Origin: Planctomycetota bacterium | Lineage (GTDB): Bacteria > Planctomycetota > Planctomycetia > Isosphaerales > Isosphaeraceae | Length of the DNA: 11,726 nucleotides | Direction of reading: 5' to 3' | NCBI GenBank assembly: GCA_021778575.1 | Contig: JAJYCH010000064.1 | Coordinates: 1 to 11,726, forward strand | Part shown: one piece after another, positions 1 to 6,022 of the stretch | Layout of the letters: each line of letters starts with the position of its first letter | Position numbering within the stretch: position 1 is the first letter of the stretch | The notes under the pieces: model-generated | The model's database searches: none | Told to the model about the DNA's origin: nothing | The model's input: only the letters and a program-made list of their open reading frames with translations | Translations under genes and position numbers: made by a program

Positions 1-467
1 CCTTCCCCCTTGGTCCGGAAGACCAGGTCGCCCCCCTGCCCTTCGGGCACAACCTGGCCGGTATCGAGATCCAACGGAAAACCGTCGAACAGGATGATCT
101 CCTTCCGGCTGGCGAGTCGGCTGGTCGGTTCGCCGCCGTCGAAGGTGTCGAGCCGCTCGACGACCACGACGGGAATCGGTTTGCCCTTGCCCCCGGCGGG
201 TTTTCGAAGTTCGGCCACGAGCAAGAGTCGGACCGGATTGCCGAGGTCGGTCGAGGCCAGAACGAGCGCGGAGCGGTTGTCGCGCAGGAGAGCCGGCATC
301 GCCACGATGTCGTTGACCGTCAGATTCGGTCGGTTGGAAACGTCGGCTCCTTTGAGCGCTCGGACCAGCCACGGACCATCCAGAAGCTCGAACTGGTCGG
401 CGGCGACGGGCTCGGCCAGGCCGAACAGACCGCAGAGGAGAAGACACCAACCCGTTCGGCGAATCAT
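1..467 (-). CDS. Secreted protein of unknown function, 5' part only
   Basis: The frame is open from an ATG at 467 to the window edge (155 full codons, C-terminus missing). A GGAG ribosome binding site at 475-478 lies 7 bases before the start. The product begins MIRRTGWCLLLCGLFGLAEP and continues VAADQF, a standard signal peptide with likely cleavage after Ala23, so the protein should be exported. The mature part has no Cys, no haem motif and no membrane helix. It alternates hydrophobic strand-like stretches (ALVLAS, VRLLLVAEL, PIPVVVVERL, KEIILFDGFPL) with charged turns, suggesting a beta-rich fold. I do not recognise the family. It diverges from the glycosyltransferase gene; the 227 bp between them hold no gene, only a short hairpin (CGGTCG-AACG-CGACCG, 505-520) that would lie in this gene's leader. 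The plus-strand frame opposite has Ser/Arg/Pro-rich shadow composition. The reading frame is well supported; the function is open. Confidence 0.75.
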   Translation of the reverse strand, partial: MIRRTGWCLLLCGLFGLAEPVAADQFELLDGPWLVRALKGADVSNRPNLTVNDIVAMPALLRDNRSALVLASTDLGNPVRLLLVAELRKPAGGKGKPIPVVVVERLDTFDGGEPTSRLASRKEIILFDGFPLDLDTGQVVPEGQGGDLVFRTKGE

Positions 468-694
468 TCGGGACACTCCGCGCTGAGGATGAGAGGAGGG
501 TTCGCGGTCGAACGCGACCGAAGACTATTCTCTCCCAATCCTCCAACCGAGCCAAGTCTCCGCCGAAGAATCGATCCACGATGGTGTTGTCGTGGTATCC
601 TTGTTCGATCGAAACGTCGATCGGGTGGTGCCCGGGACCGTTTGCAAATCTTGCTGGTGAATTCTTCTCCCATCGTTCAGAAAGTGCATGACGG

Positions 695-1717
695 ATGGCC
701 AATCCGACCCTGGATGACGCAGCGACGGCTCCTCGACTTTCCATTCTGGTCCCGGTTTATAACGAGTCGGGGAACGTGGTCGAGCTTCACAAGGAACTCG
801 ACGCGGTTCTTCGAGATTTTCCCGACGGCTACGAGTTGATCTTCGTCGACGATGGCTCGACCGATGGAACAGCCGGGCTCCTGGCCTCGATTCAGGACAG
901 CGACCCGGATCACGTCCGGGTTGCGTTCCTGAAGCGCAACTGTGGCCAGACCGCCGCGCTATCGGCCGCGCTCGACCTCTCACGAGGGTCGATCCTGATC
1001 CCGATGGATGGCGATCGCCAGAACGACCCCGCCGATATTCCACGCCTGATGGCCCGGCTCGACGAAGGGTTCGACGTCGTTTCCGGCTGGCGGAAGGACC
1101 GTCAGGATACGCTCGTCACTCGCAAGATTCCGTCCCGGATCGCCAACCGGATCATCGCGCGAATCTCCGGCGTCAGCCTGCACGACTTCGGCTGCACCAT
1201 GAAAGCCTATCGCCGACGGGTCCTCGAAGGTATCCGGCTCTACGGCGAAATGCATCGGTTTATTCCGATCTTCGCCACCTGGCAAGGTGCCCGGGTCACT
1301 GAGCTGGTCGTCCACCACCGGGCCAGGACCGCCGGCAAGACGAAATATGGACTGGGTCGGACCTTCAACGTCGTGCTCGACCTGATCCTGATCCTCTTTT
1401 ATCAACGCTATGCGCAACGACCGATCCACCTGTTCGGCCGGATCGGCCTGATCTCGATCCTGCTCAGCCTGGTCAGCCTCGCGTTGATGCTGTACTCCAA
1501 GTTTCTCCCCGCCCCGCTGACGGGACTGGGCGCCAAGTCGTTCATCGAAACGCCGCTGCCGCTTGTCACCGTCATGTTCTTTCTCGCCGGAGTTCAGAGC
1601 ATCCTGATGGGTGTGCTTGCCGAGATGATCATGCGTACTTATTACGAATCACAATCGAAGACAACGTACCTGCTGGGCGAGGTCCGCCAGGGGATCAATC
1701 GCGATTCGACGTCATGA
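695..1717 (+). CDS. Family 2 glycosyltransferase, DPM1/GtrB/ArnC-like, membrane anchored
   Basis: This 340-residue protein is a GT2 (GT-A fold) glycosyltransferase of the kind that moves a sugar from a nucleotide donor to a polyprenyl phosphate at the inner face of the membrane. The N-terminal domain opens with LSILVPVYNESGNV (15-28), followed by the nucleotide-binding FVDDGSTDGT (50-59) and the metal-binding DGD (105-107) in IPMDGDRQNDP. The segment HDFGCTMKAYRR (163-174) and the acceptor-loop motif HHRARTAGKTKYGLGR (207-222) are typical of this branch. Two C-terminal hydrophobic helices (about 248-268 and 290-312) match the usual GtrB-like anchor, and the length is normal. The start is fixed by a stop at 689-691 just upstream in frame; no strong Shine-Dalgarno site is visible. 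The gene converges on the kinase gene and their 3' ends overlap by 23 bp. The sugar and acceptor cannot be read from the sequence, so a role in glycan or lipid-linked sugar synthesis is only a family inference. Confidence 0.92.
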   Translation: MANPTLDDAATAPRLSILVPVYNESGNVVELHKELDAVLRDFPDGYELIFVDDGSTDGTAGLLASIQDSDPDHVRVAFLKRNCGQTAALSAALDLSRGSILIPMDGDRQNDPADIPRLMARLDEGFDVVSGWRKDRQDTLVTRKIPSRIANRIIARISGVSLHDFGCTMKAYRRRVLEGIRLYGEMHRFIPIFATWQGARVTELVVHHRARTAGKTKYGLGRTFNVVLDLILILFYQRYAQRPIHLFGRIGLISILLSLVSLALMLYSKFLPAPLTGLGAKSFIETPLPLVTVMFFLAGVQSILMGVLAEMIMRTYYESQSKTTYLLGEVRQGINRDSTS

Positions 1718-3128
1718 GGACCGACGGCACGTGTTCGGCGTCGGGCCGGGGGATCCGGATCGTGAAGCGGGACCCATGCCCGACCCGGCTGGCAACTTCC
1801 AGCCGGCCTCCCATTGACTCGATGATCCGGCGTGCCACCGCCAGGCCAAGCCCGACTCCGCCCGGAACCTCTTTCCGGGCCTGACTCGCCCGATAGAACG
1901 GCTCGAAGATCTTGACCAGGTCATTCCCGGCGATCCCTCGTCCCTGATCGATGACGTGGATGGCAACCGAGGCGTCCGTGGCCTCGCTGACGAGTTCCAC
2001 CGGTCCGCCCAGTCGACCATGGTCGCGAGCATTGTCGAGCAGGTTCCGCAGGACCTCGTCGAGCAGCGCCGGGTGCGACCGGACGATGATCGGCTCGGGA
2101 GCGACCGACCAGAGAATCCGGTCGCCTGGGGACTCTTCGAGACGCAGACGGACTTGATCGTCGAGCCAGGCCACGATGTCGAACGGCTCCAGTTCCGGCA
2201 GGGCCGCCTCGGTGTCGGCTCGGGCCAGAAACAGCAGTGACTCGACGATCCGCCGGAGCCGTTCCGACTGGTCGCGGACACGCTTCAAGGTCAGGCGATA
2301 TTCCTCGGGCGATCGGTCGCGCCGCAGCGCGACATCCACCTGGCCGATGAGCGCGGTCAATGGGGTCCGGAGTTGATGGGACGCGTCGCCCGTGAATCGA
2401 CTCTGACGTTCGAGCGCTTCATGCCAGCGGTCGAGCAAGCCGTTGAAGGCGAACGCCAGGTCTTCCAGCTCATCCGCCGTGGCGACGACGGCCAGTCGAC
2501 GCGCTGGGTCGGCGACCCCGAGTTCGCGAGCGGTCGTCGCCATCTTCGTCAGCGGTGCCAGCGCCCGCCGACAGATCCACCGACCGACGATCGCCGTCGA
2601 GGCCCAGAGCACGGTCGAGAGAATCGTGAGCGCGATCCCCAGGGTCCGGAGTGTCGCCTCGATCGAGTCGAGCCGGAGGCCGGCTCGCAATGTCAACGCA
2701 TGATGACGGGTTGTCTCCGCCCGTGAGGGAGTCGCCGTCTGGCTCGATCGCAAACGGGTCTCGACAACTTGCCAGGGAATCCCTTTCTGGTCGAGTTGCC
2801 GGGGGCCGGGCGAATCGATCCGTTCGGCATTGGCGAGGTTGCCGGACCGATCCACCTCTTTGCCTTGCTCGTCGAAAACGATCCAGCGGACCTGGTCGAT
2901 CCCCGGTTCCTGACCGGGATCAACGTGGGCTCGGTCATGCTCCCAGTCGAATCCGCCCGGTTCGTCCTCGGCCATCGCGGTCAGAGTCGCGAGGGTCGCG
3001 GCGAGCCGCTCGTCGGCGGCCCGATGGAGATAGATCGAGGCCATGGCATAGAGAGCCACCGAGAAGCCAACCAGGATCAGCCCGAGCGCTCCCAGAAATG
3101 CGGACGAGAGCCGGTCAGTCAGCGTCAT
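1695..3128 (-). CDS. Sensor histidine kinase (two-component system)
   Basis: This 477-residue membrane kinase would sense an envelope signal and phosphorylate the adjacent response regulator. Helix 1 (about 11-34) and helix 2 (about 162-182) bracket a periplasmic sensor region of roughly 125 residues with no family I recognise, although WIVFDEQGKEV (82-92) fits a small PAS-like or mixed alpha/beta fold. A HAMP linker follows (about 183-236). The dimerisation domain has the H-box SRFTGDASHQLRTPL with the phosphoacceptor His251. The ATPase domain shows an N-box NLLDNARDH (362-370), G1 DQGRGI (394-399), F-box IFEPFYR (407-413) and G2 GGVGLGLA (423-430). All catalytic boxes are intact. Its ATG overlaps the regulator's TGA (ATGA, 3125-3128), so the two are very likely translationally coupled. 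The 3' end runs 23 bp into the convergent glycosyltransferase gene. The stimulus is unknown; the two PepSY proteins upstream are the best hint. Confidence 0.95.
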   Translation of the reverse strand: MTLTDRLSSAFLGALGLILVGFSVALYAMASIYLHRAADERLAATLATLTAMAEDEPGGFDWEHDRAHVDPGQEPGIDQVRWIVFDEQGKEVDRSGNLANAERIDSPGPRQLDQKGIPWQVVETRLRSSQTATPSRAETTRHHALTLRAGLRLDSIEATLRTLGIALTILSTVLWASTAIVGRWICRRALAPLTKMATTARELGVADPARRLAVVATADELEDLAFAFNGLLDRWHEALERQSRFTGDASHQLRTPLTALIGQVDVALRRDRSPEEYRLTLKRVRDQSERLRRIVESLLFLARADTEAALPELEPFDIVAWLDDQVRLRLEESPGDRILWSVAPEPIIVRSHPALLDEVLRNLLDNARDHGRLGGPVELVSEATDASVAIHVIDQGRGIAGNDLVKIFEPFYRASQARKEVPGGVGLGLAVARRIIESMGGRLEVASRVGHGSRFTIRIPRPDAEHVPSVLMTSNRD

Positions 3129-3829
3129 GATCCGGCTCCCTCGCTCACGCCGCCCGGCGGTTCGCCAAACAGGTAGCCCCGGCCCCGCAAGGTGTGGATC
3201 AGGCGCGAGCCCTTCGCCTCCAGCTTGCGCCGGAGTTCCATCACGTGAACTTCCAGTGTGTTGGAAGTGCCATCATATCGTTCATCCCAGACATGTTCGT
3301 AGATCCGCATTCGTGTCAGGACTTCGTTGGGATGGCGAAGAAAAAAAACGAGAAGCGCCTGTTCCTTCAAGGTTAGTTCGATGGGCTTCGCGGATCGTTC
3401 GACCCGGTGCGTGGCCAGGTCGACCTTGATATCTTGATAGGAAATGGTGGTCACACCGGAATTTCTCGGCCGGCGAACCAGGGCTCGGATTCGCGCCAGA
3501 AGCTCCTCGAATGCAAAGGGCTTGCAGACATAATCATCGGCGCCGGCGTCGAGCCCACGGACGCGGTCGAAGACCGAATCTTTCGCCGTGAGGAACAGCA
3601 CGGGAACGTCGCCGCCCGACGCCCGATGACGACGGAGAACCGTCAAGCCATCCAGATCGGGCAGCGACCAGTCCAGGAGAGCCAGGTCCCACTCGGATTT
3701 CGCAAGCGCGTGCTCGGCCGACTCACCGTCGGAGACGTGCTCGACGGTGTACCCTTCTTCGCGGAGACCGCGAACGAGGAAGTCGGCGATCTCTTCCTCG
3801 TCCTCGACCACTAGCACCCGGATACCCAT
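3125..3829 (-). CDS. OmpR/PhoB-family response regulator
   Basis: This 234-residue DNA-binding regulator is the partner of the kinase directly downstream. The receiver domain (about 3-118) has the acidic pair Glu9/Asp10, phosphoacceptor Asp53 in ALLDWSLPDLDG, Thr81 in LFLTAKD and Lys103 in YVCKPFAFEELLARIRAL, so it should be phosphorylatable. A winged-helix effector domain follows (about 128-222) with ELTLKEQALLVFFLRHPNEV, the recognition-helix segment NTLEVHVMELRRKL and the wing LIHTLRGRGYLF, all typical of OmpR/PhoB proteins. The length is normal, with a short Gly/Ser-rich C-terminal extension. A GAGG element sits about 9 bases before the ATG at 3829. The gene lies 82 bp downstream of the first PepSY gene on the same strand, with no convincing terminator between, so the cluster is probably one transcript. 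Its binding sites cannot be read here; no obvious pair of direct repeats stands out upstream of 5357. Confidence 0.95.
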   Translation of the reverse strand: MGIRVLVVEDEEEIADFLVRGLREEGYTVEHVSDGESAEHALAKSEWDLALLDWSLPDLDGLTVLRRHRASGGDVPVLFLTAKDSVFDRVRGLDAGADDYVCKPFAFEELLARIRALVRRPRNSGVTTISYQDIKVDLATHRVERSAKPIELTLKEQALLVFFLRHPNEVLTRMRIYEHVWDERYDGTSNTLEVHVMELRRKLEAKGSRLIHTLRGRGYLFGEPPGGVSEGAGS

Positions 3830-3911
3830 GGACTTCGGCCTCGATGGACATCGTCAGCACGGCTCGTCGATTGCTAACTTAACCGATGCCGGGGTCGGAA
3901 GGCGAATAGAC

Positions 3912-4463
3912 TCAAGCCTTGGGCTTTTTCTTCTCGGGCTTCTCTTCCTTCTCGTCGTCGTCTTCTTCCTTCTCTTTCTTGGTCGAGGGCTTGGAGCCGT
4001 CCTTCAGGATCTTGCCGTCTTTGGCCATCAGAACCTCAAAGGGTTCCTTATCGCCGACCTTGATGACAACCTCGAAGTTGGCGACTTTGTCCTCGCCGGT
4101 GATCTTCTCGGCCTTGGTGATCTTCCCCTTGGGAAACGTCTCGGTCGCGACGGCCTTGACGGCCTTGGGCAGCTCGCTGATTTCGAGCTCTTCCTCGATT
4201 GTCTCGATGTCCCCGTCCTTGTCAACGATGATATCGACGGCCTTGCCCTTGATGGTCATTTCGACCTCGTACACCGTCTCGTTCTCGTCGTTTTTCTCCT
4301 TGCCGACGCCGCGAATCTTCGCGTCGGGATACTTCGTCTTGACGGTCTTCTGAACGGCCTTCGGAAGGTCTTCGAAGCGATACTTCTCCTCCTGAGCCAT
4401 CGCGATTGAGCCGATCAAGAGAGAGAAGACCAGAGCCGGAGCAATGCCGCGAAAAATGTTCAT
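3912..4463 (-). CDS. Secreted PepSY-like protein (PF11396-type), two repeats, charged tail
   Basis: The 183-residue product begins MNIFRGIAPALVFSLLIGSI and continues AMAQEEK, a signal peptide with likely cleavage after Ala23. I chose the ATG at 4463 because an AGGA site lies about 8 bases upstream and the signal peptide starts there; an in-frame ATG at 4508 would add 15 polar residues in front of it. The mature protein has two PepSY-like units. The first is about 30-92 (EDLPKAVQKTVKTKYPDAKI, then TVYEVEMTIKGKAVDIIVDKDG). The second is about 95-153 (SELPKAVKAVATETFPKGKI, then NFEVVIKVGDKEPFEVLMAKDG). Each has the family pattern of a helix with LPKAV followed by beta strands ending in a K/D-G turn. 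A highly charged Lys/Glu/Asp tail follows (158-183). It is a clear paralogue of the gene upstream at 4599-5357. PepSY-family domains are often found next to two-component systems and may bind or inhibit partner proteins, but the role here is unproven. Confidence 0.88.
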   Translation of the reverse strand: MNIFRGIAPALVFSLLIGSIAMAQEEKYRFEDLPKAVQKTVKTKYPDAKIRGVGKEKNDENETVYEVEMTIKGKAVDIIVDKDGDIETIEEELEISELPKAVKAVATETFPKGKITKAEKITGEDKVANFEVVIKVGDKEPFEVLMAKDGKILKDGSKPSTKKEKEEDDDEKEEKPEKKKPKA

Positions 4464-4534
4464 GTGCGTTTCCTGAGTTCGAGGTGACGAAACAGAACGC
4501 CGATCCATGGACCGTGGTCGGCGAGGGCATGTTA

Positions 4535-4558
4535 ATCAAACCTGTCTAAGGTTTTGAT
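4535..4558 (-). promoter_or_regulatory. Stem-loop between the two PepSY genes
   Basis: On the minus strand ATCAAAACCT and AGGTTTGAT pair around a 5-base TAGAC loop, a 9-bp stem with one bulged base. It lies 41 bases past the stop of the upstream PepSY gene and about 70 bases before the next start. No U-tract follows, so it is a weak terminator at best. It could attenuate read-through or mark a processing point that gives the two paralogues different expression levels. Confidence 0.3.
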
Positions 4559-4598
4559 GAGGTCAGGATAAGATCCGCCTCATCCACGAAACACCGAA

Positions 4599-5357
4599 TC
4601 AGCGAACGTCATCGTCGTCTTCATCGTCATCGTCGTCGTCATCGTCGTCGTCTTTCTGCTTGGGCTTGTCGTCGTCGTCATCGTCGTCCATGTCTTTCTT
4701 CTTGGCCTTGGGCTTGTCGTCATCGTCGTCGTCTTCGTCCTTGTCTTTCTTTTTGGCCTTGGGCTTGTCGTCATCGTCGTCGTCTTCGTCCTTGTCTTTC
4801 TTTTTGGCCTTGGGCTTGTCGTCTTCGTCCTTGTCTTTCTTTTTGGCCTTGGGCTTGTCGTCGTCGTCGGATTCCATCTTCTCGATCACTTTGCCGTTCG
4901 GCGCGATGACGACTTCGAGCGTCTTCTTCTTGGACATCACCACGACGATTTCGTAGAGGACCTTGTCATCCTCGCCCGTGACCTCCTCGACCTTGGCGAT
5001 CTTCGCCTTGTGAAATACCTTCGAGATTGTCTTGAGGACAGCCTTGGGCAGGTCTTCCGGAGAAATCTCCTTCTCGATCTCCTCGATCTCACCTTCTTCG
5101 TCGATCAGGAGGTCGATGCTCTTGCCTTTGACAAGCAACTCAACCTCGTAGATCGTCTCCTCTTCCTCGTTCTTCTCCCTGGCCGTTCCAACAATCAAGG
5201 CGCCTGGATACTCTGACTTCACGGTCTTCATCACCGCCTTGGGCAGCTTTTCATCGACTTCCGAGATCACGGCCGCGGCGGCGGGTTTGTCGATCACGGA
5301 CAGACCGAGAACGGAGAGGCCGAGGGCCAGGGCCAGGAACCAACGATCGCAACGCAT
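4599..5357 (-). CDS. Secreted PepSY-like protein with long Lys/Asp repeat tail
   Basis: This 252-residue protein is the paralogue of its downstream neighbour. The ATG at 5357 is preferred because it starts a signal peptide (MRCDRWFLALALGLSVLGLS, then VIDKPAAAAV, cleavage near Ala28-Ala29) and has GGAG about 9 bases upstream; an in-frame ATG at 5417 would add 20 unlikely residues. Two PepSY-like units follow: about 36-98 (EKLPKAVMKTVKSEYP, TIYEVELLVKGKSIDLLIDEEG) and 100-160 (PEDLPKAVLKTISKVFHKAK, VLYEIVVVMSKKKTLEVVIAPNG). Residues 164-252 form an almost pure Lys/Asp/Glu tail made of KPKAKKKDKDEDD-type units with growing Asp runs, ending in an Asp block. Such a tail should be disordered and could bind divalent cations, basic partners or the cell surface; this is inference. 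The gene appears to be the first of the four-gene unit that ends with the histidine kinase. I see no convincing promoter in the 131 bp upstream. Confidence 0.88.
   Translation of the reverse strand: MRCDRWFLALALGLSVLGLSVIDKPAAAAVISEVDEKLPKAVMKTVKSEYPGALIVGTAREKNEEEETIYEVELLVKGKSIDLLIDEEGEIEEIEKEISPEDLPKAVLKTISKVFHKAKIAKVEEVTGEDDKVLYEIVVVMSKKKTLEVVIAPNGKVIEKMESDDDDKPKAKKKDKDEDDKPKAKKKDKDEDDDDDDKPKAKKKDKDEDDDDDDKPKAKKKDMDDDDDDDKPKQKDDDDDDDDDDEDDDDVR
4602..4868 (-). repeat. In-frame tandem DNA repeats encoding the Lys/Asp tail
   Basis: The 3' third of the upstream PepSY gene is a tandem repeat. Positions 4704-4754 and 4755-4805 are identical 51-bp copies. Positions 4806-4844 hold a 39-bp copy lacking a 12-bp block (ATCGTCGTCGTC on the plus strand), and a partial copy starts at 4845. 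A diverged copy and then GAC/GAT triplet runs fill 4602-4703. All unit lengths are multiples of 3, so gain or loss of units keeps the frame. The perfect identity of two copies points to recent slippage or unequal recombination. Confidence 0.95.
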
Positions 5358-5488
5358 GGGCAAGTCTCCAAGTGAGATGACTCGATCATCGAGCGAGCAC
5401 GGCGGGCTCGATAACATCCGACGACCGGACCAGGCAGAGGGTAACGACTCCTCCCTAAATCGAGCATGAACCTGGGATAAATTCGAGC

Positions 5489-5789
5489 TTATCGAGCCGG
5501 ATTCGGCTTCGCCGCCCCTGCCTTGACCACGCGCCCGAGGCCGAACTGATCGCCGGTTCGGATCGGCATTCCCTCCTTGAAATCGATCGGCACCATTTTT
5601 TCACTCATCACGGGCCGACCGGCCTCGTCGGTCAGCGTGGTCAGGGTCGCGCGGCTGGCGACGTCGATCACTTCGCCTGTCGATGGATACGCATATTTCC
5701 CGTCAATCGAAAACGTGATCCAGCCCGGCTCGTCGCGCACGTTCAGGCTGGCGACTTGCCAGGGCCGCCAGCCCCTTCAGTCGAATCAT
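5489..5789 (-). pseudogene. Remnant of a secreted YVTN/beta-propeller protein, middle deleted
   Basis: The frame ending at the TAA (5489-5491) encodes about 95 residues containing QVASLNVRDEPGW, ITFSIDGKYAYPSTGEVIDV, then TLTDEAGRPVMSEKMVPIDF and TGDQFGLGRVV. This resembles the last blade and C-terminal end of bacterial YVTN-type beta-propeller proteins as I remember them; I could not run an alignment. The resemblance extends upstream of the only possible start in that frame (GTG at 5740) and stops at a TGA at 5777-5779. In the +1 frame, an ATG at 5789 with a GAGG site about 7 bases upstream starts MIRLKGLAALAS, which looks like the beginning of a signal peptide. The simplest reading is that the original start and the last part of the gene are joined by an internal deletion that also shifts frame. 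A small real gene from GTG 5740 (83 residues) is less likely because it would lack an export signal and most of the fold. Confidence 0.6.
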
Positions 5790-5905
5790 CGTCGTGCCTC
5801 GCGTCGATTTGGCTCAATATCCCGACCCTGGGCTCGAACATATCCCAACCCCGCCAGGACCACAATCGGCCGTCGGGGTTCGCCCGACAAATGTCCGAAA
5901 GACTC

Positions 5906-5934
5906 TTGATTCCCGGATCGAGACTCTTTACACT
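5906..5934 (+). promoter_or_regulatory. Candidate sigma-70-type promoter for the di-haem protein gene
   Basis: TTGATT (5906-5911) and TACACT (5929-5934) are separated by exactly 17 bases, each matching the vegetative consensus at 4 of 6 positions. Transcription would start near 5941, about 80 bases before the ATG at 6023. No better-matched pair is seen in the 230 bp upstream of the gene. Planctomycete promoters are poorly defined, so this remains a candidate. Confidence 0.35.
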
Positions 5935-6010
5935 TGTCGGAGAACCGTCGATCGTGGTTCGGATTTGTCGTCCGACGGCGCGATTCGACGGAGCGGTCCC
6001 GGGCGTTGAA

Positions 6011-6016
6011 GGAGGG
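6011..6016 (+). promoter_or_regulatory. Ribosome binding site that fixes the di-haem protein start
   Basis: GGAGGG lies 6 bases before the ATG at 6023. It is the strongest Shine-Dalgarno match in the window and decides against the longer in-frame start at 5756, which would add 89 residues without any export signal and run across the neighbouring pseudogene end. Confidence 0.8.
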
Positions 6017-6022
6017 CTCGCG

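Noticed and set aside
10..486. A 158-codon plus-strand frame over the first gene
   Set aside because: Its product is Ser/Arg/Pro-rich with no domain or ribosome binding site. The minus strand gives a proper signal peptide and a GGAG-led start in the same place.
3747..4409. A 220-codon plus-strand frame rich in Leu, Phe and Val that looks like a membrane protein
   Set aside because: It is the antisense of Lys/Glu/Asp codons in the PepSY gene, which read as Phe/Leu/Val/Ser on the other strand.
4602..4868. A CRISPR-like array
   Set aside because: The repeats are directly adjacent, of multiple-of-3 length and inside a coding frame, with no unique spacers.
4660..4956. A plus-strand frame of poly-Ser with repeated FFLALGLS units
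   Set aside because: It is the antisense of the Lys/Asp tandem repeat and has no independent support.
5476..5493. GATAA/TTATC hairpin over the stop codon of the propeller remnant
   Set aside because: It has only 5 bp of AT-rich stem with an 8-base loop and no T-run, too weak to call a terminator or operator.
5489..5740. A small intact gene of 83 codons starting at GTG 5740
   Set aside because: No convincing ribosome binding site precedes it and the family resemblance continues upstream of the GTG, so a truncated remnant explains it better.
5936..5976. Nested inverted repeat GTCGGA/TCCGAC around GAACC/GGTTC ahead of the di-haem gene
   Set aside because: The stems are short and joined by a lopsided 10-base bulge. 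If the promoter at 5906-5934 is right, most of the outer left arm would not be transcribed. Such short palindromes are common in CG-rich DNA.
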